Assembly: GCF_003815675.1 (NCBI RefSeq)
Contig: NZ_CP033918.1
Span: 744,001-808,000, forward strand
From: Chryseobacterium sp. G0186
GTDB taxonomy: Bacteria > Bacteroidota > Bacteroidia > Flavobacteriales > Weeksellaceae
DNA: 64,000 nt
Reading direction: 5' to 3'
Positions 1-7,970 of the stretch are shown here, in pieces. The notes below the pieces were generated by a model. That model searched no databases. It was not told the DNA's origin and was given only the letters and a program-made list of their open reading frames with translations. The translations under genes were made by a program, and so were the position numbers. Position 1 is the first letter of the stretch. Every line of letters starts with the position of its first letter.

Positions 1-85
1 GGGTTCTAAAAAAATCACTGATACCGAAGGACGTCCTTCCCATTACCATAATGCATCTATGGCACTTTTTCAGCTGGAAGTTTAA
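1..85 (+). CDS. 3' end of an unidentified gene (partial)
   Basis: Reading from base 2 gives 27 sense codons without interruption and a TAA stop at 83-85; the last residues are MALFQLEV. The stop lies 8 bases before the stop of the convergent hydrolase gene, so the two genes are tail to tail. Too little remains to assign a family. The composition looks like ordinary cytoplasmic protein. Confidence 0.5.
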   Translation, partial: GSKKITDTEGRPSHYHNASMALFQLEV

Positions 86-92
86 AATGTAT

Positions 93-1178
93 TTATTTAC
101 AAACAGGCTGTACGTCGTTTAATAAGGTCACCAGCATTTTTCCGGGTTCTTCAATAGGAATTAAATGGGCAGAGTTTTCAAACCATATTCCCTTTTTAAA
201 AGGAGCCTTTACATTTTGAAGCCATTGGGAAGTAGGTTCTGATGGAGTGGTATAATCATGTCTTCCCATAAACATAAAAACCGGAATTGGGAAAGTTTTA
301 ATATTTTTAAAATTAGTATCAAGAAACTCCGGAAGAACTTTTGAAAGGGTAAACAGACTTCCTTTACCAATGGCTTCAGCATCATTATAGGAATACTCCG
401 GAGACAATAATGGAGCTTGAAAGAAATACCTGGAATTATTCCTGTAGGCAGTTAATCCTCCATAATACTGAGGCCATTTTCTTGCAATGATGATTCTTGG
501 TCGGGTAATCGGGGTATTTCCAGGATAAGGAGCAATAGAGGCCAGTTCTTTTAAGGCAACCTCATTTTTAAGCCTTGTCGCTTCCTTTACAGCAAAATCA
601 ACACTCAACCGTTCATTATCCTTGGTATTAATAATTTGTCCAATTCCTATATAGGCATAGAACAAATCTGGTCTTTTTAATGCTGCTTTCATGGAAATGA
701 TGGTTCCCCAGCTATGTCCTATGAGAATTAATTTTTTCTTATTGTACTTTTTCTTAATCAGTTCTGCCATTTGTATCGCATCATCCACATATTGATTGAT
801 GTTGATTGTATTTTTTAAGGCTAAGGTATCATTGGCATTATAGGTTTTTCCCGATGCCCTCTGATCATAGTTCACCACTGTAAAATATTCTTCAATTGGT
901 CTTTGAAACATCCACATCACCGGAGCAATAGGAGAGGCAGGACCTCCGTGCACAAATAATATTACCGGATTTCCCTTGTTCTGACCACGTACATAAACCC
1001 ATTGCTGAACACCTCCCACAGTAGCCTTATACCTTTCCTGAATTCCATTCGGGCCTACAATAGAGTCGAGATCCTTAATGATTTCTCTGGCCTGTCCGTA
1101 CTCATCACAAGGTTTATCCTGTCCAAACAACACCAATGAAAGCACTAGGGTAATGATTGTTATGATTTTATGCTTCAT
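93..1178 (-). CDS. Secreted alpha/beta hydrolase, proline iminopeptidase-like
   Basis: 361-residue serine hydrolase of the alpha/beta fold, closest in pattern to prolyl aminopeptidases (family S33). Residues 1-19 form a signal peptide (hydrophobic core followed by FGQ), so it should act in the periplasm or outside the cell. The oxyanion-hole motif HGGP is at 77-80, a DQRASG motif at 105-110 and the nucleophile elbow GHSWG at 154-158 with Ser156. The likely acid is the Asp in GRHDYTTP and the likely base the His in NSAHLIP near the C-terminus. HGGP and DQRxxG are characteristic of proline iminopeptidases; the substrate here cannot be settled from sequence. It is monocistronic on the minus strand. 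Confidence 0.85.
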   Translation of the reverse strand: MKHKIITIITLVLSLVLFGQDKPCDEYGQAREIIKDLDSIVGPNGIQERYKATVGGVQQWVYVRGQNKGNPVILFVHGGPASPIAPVMWMFQRPIEEYFTVVNYDQRASGKTYNANDTLALKNTININQYVDDAIQMAELIKKKYNKKKLILIGHSWGTIISMKAALKRPDLFYAYIGIGQIINTKDNERLSVDFAVKEATRLKNEVALKELASIAPYPGNTPITRPRIIIARKWPQYYGGLTAYRNNSRYFFQAPLLSPEYSYNDAEAIGKGSLFTLSKVLPEFLDTNFKNIKTFPIPVFMFMGRHDYTTPSEPTSQWLQNVKAPFKKGIWFENSAHLIPIEEPGKMLVTLLNDVQPVCK

Positions 1179-1382
1179 TCTATTTTAATATAAAGATCTG
1201 ATTATTAAAGCCAAGTTAAAAAGATAATTCCAATACTCAATAATAATTAACTAAAACGACAAACCTCAAAAGCATTTAGATTATTTTTCTGTTTCCAAAC
1301 CTAAATCATTGTTTTTCAATACTAAATACTGATTAATTTAAAAATAGCTATCTTTACAAGAACCAAACAAAACAGTATTAAT

Positions 1383-1865
1383 ATGTCAGTTACACCAGAA
1401 GGAGCCAGGAAGGCTCAGTTATCCTTATCTGAAAGGGCCCCCATTGCCCATGCAGTTCTTTCGGGAGCAGAAAATATTTCCAAGTATAGCAACGGCGTTT
1501 GCCATGATGTAGTTGCCTATGCCTTGTACATGAGAGGAGCCAGTATTAATCCGGATGAATTGGCAGGATCCTCAGGTCAAAAATGGCTGAGTAAATTTAA
1601 CTATCCTGCAGGAGAGAAATGGGACGGATATTCCCCAATTCCAAAAGGAAAAGCTATTGGTTTCTATAGATTAATAGACAAAACATTTTTTCATTCTGCC
1701 ATTACCACAGGAAATGGAAATGAAATCAGATCTGTGAATGGATTCTCCCTAGGATCAGCATGGTCTGTTCCCGTAGATATGAAATGGGTTCTTGGAAAGA
1801 TGAATTCTGATGGAACTTTTAATTATGACGGAACCAAAATAGAAGTGTATATCTCTTCTTTATAA
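1383..1865 (+). CDS. Hypothetical protein with papain-like (NlpC/P60-type) pattern
   Basis: 160 residues, no signal peptide and no transmembrane segment. I do not recognise a named family. Two local patterns resemble the NlpC/P60-CHAP superfamily of cysteine hydrolases: a Cys at the start of a helix (NGVCHDVVAYALYMRGA, about residues 38-54) and a His starting a strand followed by GNG (FHSAITTGNGNEIRSVNG, about 102-120), spaced as in those enzymes. If real this would be a cytoplasmic or exported amidase/peptidase, possibly a toxin-type effector. It stands alone, with an AT-rich upstream region and a strong terminator directly after it. Confidence 0.6.
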   Translation: MSVTPEGARKAQLSLSERAPIAHAVLSGAENISKYSNGVCHDVVAYALYMRGASINPDELAGSSGQKWLSKFNYPAGEKWDGYSPIPKGKAIGFYRLIDKTFFHSAITTGNGNEIRSVNGFSLGSAWSVPVDMKWVLGKMNSDGTFNYDGTKIEVYISSL

Positions 1866-1881
1866 CAGATTCAATAAAAAC

Positions 1882-1920
1882 AAAAAACCTCCTTACAAAT
1901 TTTTTGTAAGGAGGTTTTTT
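1882..1920. terminator. Bidirectional rho-independent terminator
   Basis: A perfect 18-bp stem (1882-1899 with 1903-1920) and a 3-base loop. It has A-tracts on one side and T-tracts on the other, so it can serve both the upstream plus-strand gene and the convergent Fur-family gene. Confidence 0.9.
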
Positions 1921-1945
1921 TATCTCATAGACATAAAGATGCCAC

Positions 1946-2335
1946 TTAAGCATCCACACATTTCGGGCAAATTCCACTGATTACAAAGTTGTATTCTTCA
2001 GTAACAAAATGATCCGGCAGACTAATTTCCGGGATCGCATTTTCAATGCAGGTTACAGAGTGACATTTTTTGCAATTAAAGTGAACGTGATTGTGAAAAT
2101 GCTGCTCATGGGTACATTTACCAATGCATTTTGCAAAATTCACCACCCCATCTACATTGACGATCTTATGAATAGCGCCCTCATTTTCAAGCCTTTCCAA
2201 CACCCTGTAAATGGTAACCCTATTGCAGAGATCTCCTAATTTTTTCTGAATATCAGAGTGGGTTAGGGCTATATCTGAACCATTTATAAGGTTTAAAATT
2301 TCCGTTTTTGCGTGCGTATTTCTTATCTGTTTCAT
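1946..2335 (-). CDS. zur: Fur-family metalloregulator, probably Zur
   Basis: 129-residue Fur-family repressor. The N-terminal winged helix contains LTHSDIQKKLGDLCNRVTIYRVLERLENEG (split here as helix residues about 24-53). The C-terminal dimerisation domain has the His-rich metal site HEQHFHNHVHF, followed by CKKC, and a second CPKC near the C-terminus; the two CxxC pairs form the structural zinc site. Fur, Zur and PerR cannot be separated by sequence alone at this level. The divergent neighbours (CobW-type zinc GTPase, MerC-like protein, zinc-dependent alkaline phosphatase) and a shared operator-like repeat favour Zur. Its own promoter appears to lie inside one of these repeats, so autoregulation is likely. 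Confidence 0.82.
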   Translation of the reverse strand: MKQIRNTHAKTEILNLINGSDIALTHSDIQKKLGDLCNRVTIYRVLERLENEGAIHKIVNVDGVVNFAKCIGKCTHEQHFHNHVHFNCKKCHSVTCIENAIPEISLPDHFVTEEYNFVISGICPKCVDA

Positions 2336-2342
2336 ATTTTAA

Positions 2343-2360
2343 TGCAACAAAGTTGCGTTA
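2343..2360. promoter_or_regulatory. Putative Zur box 1
   Basis: TGCAACAAAGTTGCGTTA, containing the palindrome GCAAC-AAA-GTTGC. It lies just upstream of the regulator start codon, in its leader. It shares TGCAACAAAGTT with boxes 2 and 3, and is spaced 40 bp (about four helical turns) from box 2. Confidence 0.7.
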
Positions 2361-2376
2361 TTTAGGTTTTTATATT

Positions 2377-2400
2377 TACATTTGCAACAAAGTTACAATA
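2377..2400. promoter_or_regulatory. Putative Zur box 2 with two overlapping divergent -7 elements
   Basis: Box TGCAACAAAGTTACAATA at 2383-2400. On the plus strand TACATTTG (2377-2384) fits the Bacteroidota -7 element TAnnTTTG for the merC-cobW genes. On the minus strand TAACTTTG (complement of 2388-2395) fits the -7 element of the regulator gene. One bound repressor would cover both promoters. Confidence 0.68.
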
Positions 2401-2423
2401 AGTAAATTAAATTTTCTATTATT

Positions 2424-2762
2424 ATGAAGTCAAAAATTCTTGATGCTGTCGGAATTTCAGCTGCTGTTTTATGTCTTATTCATTGTATTGTTTTTCCGTT
2501 ACTGCTTATTATTCCTCTGGGAATATCGCATAATCCTTATATTGATTTAGCCTTTCTGGTGATCGGAACATGGGTGGTTTTTAGAATAACAAGACAAATG
2601 ACCAATCCTTGGTTATCATTTTTATTCTGGATCTCAATTCTTCTGATTTCAATTTCAGTCTTAACCGATTTATTATTTGAAATCCATCTTCCTCTACTAT
2701 ATATTGGAGCTGTAGGTTTAATCATAGGACATTTTATCAATTTTAGAAATCATAAACATTAA
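2424..2762 (+). CDS. MerC-domain membrane protein
   Basis: 112-residue integral membrane protein with about four hydrophobic helices. The first helix carries the CLIHCIVFP cysteine pair (about residues 17-25) typical of MerC-type proteins, which were first described as mercury transporters. In Bacteroidota such short MerC homologues are often next to zinc-responsive genes, and here the gene is 6 bp from a CobW GTPase and faces a Zur-type repressor, so zinc or another divalent metal is the likelier cargo. The transport activity is inferred only. It is the first gene of a putative zinc-starvation operon. Confidence 0.78.
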   Translation: MKSKILDAVGISAAVLCLIHCIVFPLLLIIPLGISHNPYIDLAFLVIGTWVVFRITRQMTNPWLSFLFWISILLISISVLTDLLFEIHLPLLYIGAVGLIIGHFINFRNHKH

Positions 2763-2768
2763 GAATAG

Positions 2769-3968
2769 ATGACTAAGAAACTTCCTGTAACCGTGCTCAG
2801 TGGTTTTCTCGGAGCCGGAAAAACAACTTTACTGAATCATATCCTGCATAATAAGCAGGGTCTGAAAGTTGCGGTAATTGTTAATGACATGAGTGAGATC
2901 AACATAGATGCACGTCTTGTGGAAAATCAAAGCACCCTATCAAGAACTGAAGAAAAACTGGTAGAAATGAGCAACGGATGTATTTGCTGTACACTGAGGG
3001 AAGATCTGATGATAGAGGTGGAACGTTTAGCCCATGAGAACCGATTTGATTACCTCTTGATTGAAAGTACCGGAATCAGTGAGCCTATTCCTGTGGCACA
3101 AACCTTTACTTATATTGATGAAGAGAGCGGAATTGATCTTTCCCGTTTCAGTTATATCGATACCATGGTGACTGTGGTAGATTGCTTTAATTTCATGAAG
3201 GATTTTGCCTCCAACGAACGATTAGAAGATCGTGATCTTACTGATATGGAGGGAGACCATCGGACAATTGTTAATCTTCTGACTGATCAGATTGAGTTTG
3301 CCAATGTTATCATTTTGAATAAAACAGATCTCATTGATCCGGAAACACTGGGATTTTTAAAATCAGCTATAAAGAAATTAAATCCGGAGGCCAGAATTCT
3401 GCAGTCAGAATTTAGTAAAATAGATCCCAAACATATTTTAAATACACAAATTTTTGATTTTGATAAAGCTCAGTCTTCCGCAGGCTGGCAAAAAGAACTT
3501 CAGTCTGATCATCATACACCGGAAACAGAAGAATATGGAATAAGTTCTATGGTATTCAGAGATAAAAAACCATTTCATCCTATGAGATTATGGAATTTTC
3601 TTAATCATTATCCGGAAGGAATCCTAAGAGCCAAGGGTTTATTCTGGCTGGCCTCCAGACCAGGAGATGCGCTGAACTTTTCCCAGGCAGGAGGTTCATT
3701 TCGTTTGGAAAAAGCAGGAGTCTGGTGGGGAAGCATGCCTATGAGCCATAGAGTGCAATATGCATCATTTATAGAAAATCAGGAGTTTATTGAAAGAAGA
3801 TGGGATAAAAACTGGGGTGACAGAATCAATGAGCTTGTTTTTATCGGGCAAAACCTGGACAAAGAGCAAATGCAGCAGGACCTTAGCGACTGCCTTATCA
3901 ATGATCAGGAAAAGATATTATTGGATAAAAACCAGGAATTTGAAGACCCATTTCCTCAAAATATTTAA
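2769..3968 (+). CDS. CobW/COG0523 family GTPase, zinc metallochaperone-like
   Basis: 399-residue G3E-family GTPase. Walker [10 protein letters not shown] is at 12-20; the metal-binding CxCC motif (CICC, 71-74) follows [10 protein letters not shown] marks the Walker B/switch region and NKTD the guanine-specificity motif. The C-terminal half matches the CobW_C domain. COG0523 proteins with CxCC bind zinc and hand it to client metalloenzymes under zinc shortage. Only 6 bp separate it from the MerC-like gene, so they are co-transcribed. A Zur-type operator upstream and a second one just after its stop codon support regulation by zinc. The client is unknown; the downstream alkaline phosphatase is an obvious candidate. 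Confidence 0.88.
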   Translation: MTKKLPVTVLSGFLGAGKTTLLNHILHNKQGLKVAVIVNDMSEINIDARLVENQSTLSRTEEKLVEMSNGCICCTLREDLMIEVERLAHENRFDYLLIESTGISEPIPVAQTFTYIDEESGIDLSRFSYIDTMVTVVDCFNFMKDFASNERLEDRDLTDMEGDHRTIVNLLTDQIEFANVIILNKTDLIDPETLGFLKSAIKKLNPEARILQSEFSKIDPKHILNTQIFDFDKAQSSAGWQKELQSDHHTPETEEYGISSMVFRDKKPFHPMRLWNFLNHYPEGILRAKGLFWLASRPGDALNFSQAGGSFRLEKAGVWWGSMPMSHRVQYASFIENQEFIERRWDKNWGDRINELVFIGQNLDKEQMQQDLSDCLINDQEKILLDKNQEFEDPFPQNI

Positions 3969-3985
3969 AATTAACGATTTATTAA

Positions 3986-4003
3986 TGCAACAAAGTTTCA
4001 ATA
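3986..4003. promoter_or_regulatory. Putative Zur box 3 before the alkaline phosphatase
   Basis: TGCAACAAAGTTTCAATA, identical to box 2 in 17 of 18 positions. It lies 42 bp upstream of the phosphatase start and about 30 bp before a weak -7-like TATTTTTA (4031-4038), placing it over the likely -33 region. Confidence 0.65.
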
Positions 4004-4044
4004 AATAAGTAATTACAATAACTTAGGCATTATTTTTACAGCAT

Positions 4045-5439
4045 ATGGATAGACGAAAATTTCTCAAGGGTTCAGTATTACTTTCAGGGTTGTTGTCTCT
4101 TTCGCCCTTAGAACTTTGGAGTTCTCAAAAGAGTATAGAGCAGCCCAATATTGGAAAAGCAAAAAACATCATATTCATGGTGAGTGACGGAATGAGTCTT
4201 GGGACGCTTTCAATGGCGGATCTTTATTCAAAAAATATTTTAGGAAAAGGAAGCCACTGGCTTAGTCTGTATCATGAGAAAAAAGTTTCACGGGCCTTAA
4301 TGGATACTGCTTCGGCAAGCTCAATTGTAACAGATTCTGCAGCGGCAAGTTCAGCCTTCGGAGGAGGAATAAGAGTAAAAAACGGAGTGTTGAATATTGG
4401 CCCCAATGGTGAAAAGCACATTCCTATATGGCAGAAGTTTAAAAAAGCAGGAAAAAAAGTGGGATGTGTGACAACGGTTACCATTACTCATGCTACTCCC
4501 GCGGGCTTTTGCATTAATTCTGAGAAAAGAAATGCAGAACCTCAAATCGCTGAAATGTATGCAGACCTGGAAATAGACGTTCTGATGGGTGGTGGGGATG
4601 AATTTTTCAATCCTGATAAAAGGGAAGACCAAAAAGACCTCTATTCCGTTTACAGAAAAAAGAATTACCAGATTATAAAAGAACGTAATGATCTGAAATC
4701 CATAAAAAAGGGAGAAAAGCTATTGGGAATCTTCAGTACAGGAGCCTTGCCCTACAGCATTGATAAAGCCCATCTTTCAGAACATAAAAACAGTCCTACT
4801 TTAGCAGAAATGGCAGAAACGGCTATTGATCAGATGAAGGAACATCCTAATGGTTTTGTTCTTCAGATAGAAGGCGGAAAAGTAGACTGGGCGGCTCATG
4901 CCAATGATGTGGCTGCACTGATTCATGATCAGCTTGCTTTTGATGAAGCAGTGAAAAAAGTAATGGATTTTGCCGAAAAAGACGGAAACACGCTGGTTAT
5001 CATTACTACAGACCACGGAAATGCCAATCCCGGAACGATTTATGGTTCTGATGCAACCCGTAATTTCAACAGTATTTCAGATTATCAATATACCAATGAG
5101 TATATCCTGAATAAAATTCACAAGGATTATTCTACTAAGGATATGAAAGAATGGATATACGAAGGCAACAAAATTGTTCTGAATGATGATGAGGCCAAGC
5201 ACCTGCTCAGTTTTTACAACGGACTTGAAAAGGAAGAAGGACTATATAATTATAAGAAATTACCGTTTAAACTCTATTCTGAGATTCAGAAAAGCAGAAA
5301 TTCGGTAGGGTGGATCAGCATGGATCATTCAGGAGATTATGTAGAAGTGGCGGCGTATGGCCCCGGAAGTGAGCATTTGCAGCCCTTCATTAAAAATACA
5401 GATCTTCATTATTTAATGTTAAAAGCATCTCCAATATAA
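4045..5439 (+). CDS. Alkaline phosphatase, PhoA superfamily, Tat-type signal
   Basis: 464-residue phosphomonoesterase of the alkaline phosphatase superfamily. The N-terminus MDRRKFLKG followed by a hydrophobic stretch is a twin-arginine signal, so the enzyme is probably exported folded, with its metals loaded in the cytoplasm. Metal and catalytic motifs in order: VSDGMS (Asp48), TDSAA with nucleophile Ser98, THATPAGF, EGGKVDWAAHANDV, TTDHGNAN, and MDHSGDYVEVAAYGPG near the C-terminus. The family uses two zinc ions and one magnesium. The upstream Zur-type box suggests control by zinc rather than only by phosphate. Function in phosphate release from organic esters is established for the family; its natural substrate is not visible. 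Confidence 0.9.
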   Translation: MDRRKFLKGSVLLSGLLSLSPLELWSSQKSIEQPNIGKAKNIIFMVSDGMSLGTLSMADLYSKNILGKGSHWLSLYHEKKVSRALMDTASASSIVTDSAAASSAFGGGIRVKNGVLNIGPNGEKHIPIWQKFKKAGKKVGCVTTVTITHATPAGFCINSEKRNAEPQIAEMYADLEIDVLMGGGDEFFNPDKREDQKDLYSVYRKKNYQIIKERNDLKSIKKGEKLLGIFSTGALPYSIDKAHLSEHKNSPTLAEMAETAIDQMKEHPNGFVLQIEGGKVDWAAHANDVAALIHDQLAFDEAVKKVMDFAEKDGNTLVIITTDHGNANPGTIYGSDATRNFNSISDYQYTNEYILNKIHKDYSTKDMKEWIYEGNKIVLNDDEAKHLLSFYNGLEKEEGLYNYKKLPFKLYSEIQKSRNSVGWISMDHSGDYVEVAAYGPGSEHLQPFIKNTDLHYLMLKASPI

Positions 5440-5489
5440 AAAGGAAACATTTTTTAAACACATATTTTACATTTTTAACAGTTTTTTTT

Positions 5490-5534
5490 GAAACAGGTTG
5501 TCCAAAAGTAAATTGCTTTTGAATAGCCTGTTTC
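5490..5534. terminator. Imperfect terminator hairpin between convergent genes
   Basis: Outer arms GAAACAGG and CCTGTTTC enclose an inner CAAAAG/CTTTTG stem, followed by a T-rich run. It lies between the convergent phosphatase and XRE-family genes. Confidence 0.6.
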
Positions 5535-5563
5535 TTTTCTTAAATAAACCTGTTTATAATCAC

Positions 5564-6352
5564 CTATAGAGATTTTTTACGGCGAACAGAAACTTTTTTA
5601 TCAAGCTCTTTAATATCCTGTCTCAGCTCACGAAACATTTCCTTAAAGTTATAGCTTTCATAATCTCCAGGCTCAAAATCCTCAGGGAAGATTCCCGAAG
5701 CATATTGCCAGATCTCTACAACATCCTCAAAAGGAATGTCATATGGCTCATAAAATGAATTATCAGCACTTACACAAATGGCATTTCCTTTCTTTTCCTT
5801 GAAGCGTTTGTAGGTAATACCATCATTTAAGGTAATAAAAACATAGGTTTTACCTGGCTTCAGATCATCAATTCCCTCTACATATTTTCCTACGATATAA
5901 GAACCACTTCTAAAGGGTGGCATAGAGTCTCCATCCGCAGGAAAAGCCCTGTATTTTCCATTCGTTAAAAAAGGAAGGGCAATTCGCTGAAGGCCCTCAA
6001 TATATTCCACATCACTATATCCTTCCAGATATCCCATGGAGGCTTTCTGAGGAATAATTTCTATGGTATCATTTCCAAGATCATCTACCGCTACCGGAAG
6101 TACAATCCTGTTATCAGGAAGCTTCAGCATTTCATCCATAGGATATTTTTGAATATCCACAGACAACATAAGGTCTATACTGACATGAAAATATTTTGAT
6201 ATTTTGATAAGAAGCTCAATAGGGGGTTCTGAAATTCCGTTTTCATATTTGGAATATCTCACCCGGGAGATCAACAGCTCATCCGCTACATTCTGTTGAG
6301 AGAGCTTTCTGCGGGCTCTTAAAAAGCGTATATTATTTGAAAAAATTGACAT
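5564..6352 (-). CDS. XRE-family regulator with S24 (LexA/CI-like) C-terminal domain
   Basis: About 262 residues from the preferred ATG at 6352 (MSIFSNNIRFLRARR); a longer reading to 6382 adds ten residues unlike the family. Residues about 5-60 are a Cro/CI helix-turn-helix (LSQQNVADELLISRVRYSKY). The C-terminal half has the S24 signature GDSMPPF with the serine and, about 35 residues later, TYKRFK with the lysine of the Ser-Lys dyad. A clear Ala-Gly-type autocleavage site is not obvious. Such regulators in Bacteroidota are chromosomal, not necessarily prophage; no phage genes are nearby. Target genes are unknown; the next gene upstream is the glycine-rich peptide, read in the opposite direction. 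Confidence 0.85.
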   Translation of the reverse strand: MSIFSNNIRFLRARRKLSQQNVADELLISRVRYSKYENGISEPPIELLIKISKYFHVSIDLMLSVDIQKYPMDEMLKLPDNRIVLPVAVDDLGNDTIEIIPQKASMGYLEGYSDVEYIEGLQRIALPFLTNGKYRAFPADGDSMPPFRSGSYIVGKYVEGIDDLKPGKTYVFITLNDGITYKRFKEKKGNAICVSADNSFYEPYDIPFEDVVEIWQYASGIFPEDFEPGDYESYNFKEMFRELRQDIKELDKKVSVRRKKSL

Positions 6353-6789
6353 TGATACAAGAGTATATAGGCAAAAATACAAATTTTGAAGCCGTTATCA
6401 ATGATCCGAATCAGATTTACCATAAAAAGTGAGGAAATTCCATACTCTTTGCAATAATCCTCCTAAAAATAAAGGGTAAAAACTGATGCAAATAATTCTC
6501 CAATTTATGTTTTTCATTAAAAATGAAGTTTTTACAAGCTTATGAATATTAATCATACAAAAACCGGCTAAGTTTCAAAATATTAACTCTAAAATTCCCA
6601 AGTTGAAATATGTTTTTTAACTTTTAGAAAATCAATCAGATATAAAGAAAAATGATATTTTCATAAAATAACAATTATATTAACGAAATATTAAATTATA
6701 AGATTATTTAGTTATTTTATTCAAAAAAATATAAACATATAATTATTTATCATATATTTGTGATGTATTAATCATATAAAATTTTAATC
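6353..6789. other. AT-rich intergenic region before the bacteriocin-like gene
   Basis: Over 400 bp of very AT-rich DNA between divergent genes. Apart from the -7 element described separately I see no open frame or convincing hairpin. The length is generous for a single peptide gene and could hold regulatory sites. Confidence 0.5.
6753..6760 (+). promoter_or_regulatory. -7 promoter element of the glycine-zipper peptide gene
   Basis: TATATTTG matches the Bacteroidota -7 consensus TAnnTTTG and lies 30 bp before the start codon. Confidence 0.6.
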
Positions 6790-7074
6790 ATGAAAAATTT
6801 CAAAAAACTAGACAGAAACGAACTAAAAACTATTTCAGGAGACGGATTACTTGATCCAATCGGAGGACTAATCGGTGGTATTGGAGGTGTAATTGGTGGC
6901 GTTGTTGGCGGCCTAGGTGGTGTAGTTGGAGGAGCTGTTGGTGGCATCGGTGGTGCTGTTGGTGGCGTTATTGGCGGTGTAGGTACTGTTGTAGGTAATG
7001 CATTATGTCAAACTCAATGCGTTGTCAACGGTGTAATTCACATCAAGTTACTTGAATGTGGATCTACTTGCTAA
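6790..7074 (+). CDS. Bacteriocin-like precursor with glycine-zipper core and Cys-rich tail
   Basis: 94-residue small protein in three parts. Residues 1-18 (MKNFKKLDRNELKTISGD) match the charged leader found on bacteriocin-like precursors of Chryseobacterium, which usually ends in a GG/GA cleavage site; here it reads SGDG. Residues about 25-68 are an almost pure run of GG pairs separated by two small or hydrophobic residues (GGVIGGVVGGLGG and similar), a glycine-zipper pattern that packs as membrane helices. The tail holds four cysteines (CQTQC and CGSTC), capable of two disulfides. No peptidase-ABC transporter or modification enzyme is nearby. Function as a secreted antimicrobial or membrane-active peptide is inference from leader and composition. 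Confidence 0.75.
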   Translation: MKNFKKLDRNELKTISGDGLLDPIGGLIGGIGGVIGGVVGGLGGVVGGAVGGIGGAVGGVIGGVGTVVGNALCQTQCVVNGVIHIKLLECGSTC

Positions 7075-7103
7075 GAAAAAACGAACAAGCACTTAAAAGT
7101 ATA

Positions 7104-7128
7104 CCGCTCTTTTCAGAGCGGTTTTTTT
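7104..7128 (+). terminator. Terminator of the bacteriocin-like gene
   Basis: Stem CCGCTCT/AGAGCGG with loop TTTC, followed by seven T. It lies 30 bp after the stop codon. Confidence 0.9.
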
Positions 7129-7138
7129 ATGGCAAATT

Positions 7139-7600
7139 TTATATCGTTAAACCATGGTTGTTTTTTACTTCAGCCATTACAAATGTACTGTGTGTACTTC
7201 CTATAGAATCTACAGATCCTAATTTATTAAACACAAAATCCTGATAATGTTTCATATCCAGAACCTGCACTTTTAAAAGAAAATCAAAATCACCGGAAAT
7301 ATTATAGCATTCCGCCACTTCCTCAATTTCCAGAATCTCCTTCACAAAATCATGCCCCACAGATCGGTCATGAATCTTTAGCTTAATCTGGCAAAAGACC
7401 GTAAACCCACGGTTCAGTTTTTCTGCATCCAGAATAGCAGCATACCTTTTAACATATCCTTCCTGCTCCAGTCTTTTTACCCTTTCAAAAACAGGAGACG
7501 GAGAGAGGCTGATCTCCTTAGCCAATTCTTTAACGGTCAGTTTGGCATCGTTCTGAAGCAATCTCAGTAGTTTCAGATCCTTATCATCAAGTTGTTCCAC
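7139..7600 (-). CDS. Lrp/AsnC-family transcriptional regulator
   Basis: 153 residues. The N-terminal helix-turn-helix reads LTVKELAKEISLSPSPVFER (about 22-41), preceded by the typical LDDKDLKLLRLLQNDAK start; the C-terminal half is the RAM/AsnC ligand-binding domain (VAECYNISGDFDFLLKVQV). These proteins form octamers and sense amino acids. The gene is divergent from the metE leader, so amino-acid control of methionine synthesis is possible but not shown. TATTTTTG on the minus strand (complement of 7632-7639) is a fitting -7 element. Confidence 0.92.
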   Translation of the reverse strand: MEQLDDKDLKLLRLLQNDAKLTVKELAKEISLSPSPVFERVKRLEQEGYVKRYAAILDAEKLNRGFTVFCQIKLKIHDRSVGHDFVKEILEIEEVAECYNISGDFDFLLKVQVLDMKHYQDFVFNKLGSVDSIGSTHSTFVMAEVKNNHGLTI

Positions 7601-7810
7601 AGAATATTATTCTTTAAATTTTAAAATCCATCAAAAATACAGAATTATATTCTTTATAATTAAAAAAATAAAGTTTAATTTATCAAATATTAATCATTTC
7701 ATAATTCATAAATTCTGTATTGCTAATTTTACACAAAATTAAAATCTTTTATCAACAGCAAATAATAATTGATAAAAGAACAGTTCTTTACTATACTTCA
7801 TCAAACAGGA

Positions 7811-7970
7811 AAGGTTTTACTTAAGGTAGATTAATAGGGAATCGTGTGAAAATCACGAGCTGTCGCGCAACTGTAAGTAACATGCCAAAGGTTTCTGCCC
7901 TTGTATATCCACTGCCAAAAGCGGGAAGGATGGCGGAAACTGTTACAAGTCAGGAGACCTGCCTTTACTG
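7811..7970 (+). ncRNA. Cobalamin (B12) riboswitch
   Basis: The conserved landmarks appear in order: AATAGGGAA, a GTGTGAAAATCACGAGCTG segment with CGCAACTGTAA, CACTG, a GGGAAGG motif, and the B12 box AAGTCAGGAGACCTGCC at 7947-7963. The next gene is cobalamin-independent methionine synthase, the classical target switched off when B12 is present. About 180 bases separate the aptamer from the metE start; an obvious terminator was not seen, so translational control or an unrecognised fold is possible. Confidence 0.95.

Noticed and set aside
4272..4632. Overlapping minus-strand frames within the alkaline phosphatase gene
   Set aside because: Shadows of a strongly supported coding region; no promoter or family.
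7056..7244. Plus-strand frame overlapping the end of the bacteriocin-like gene
   Set aside because: It crosses the terminator and runs antisense into the Lrp gene.
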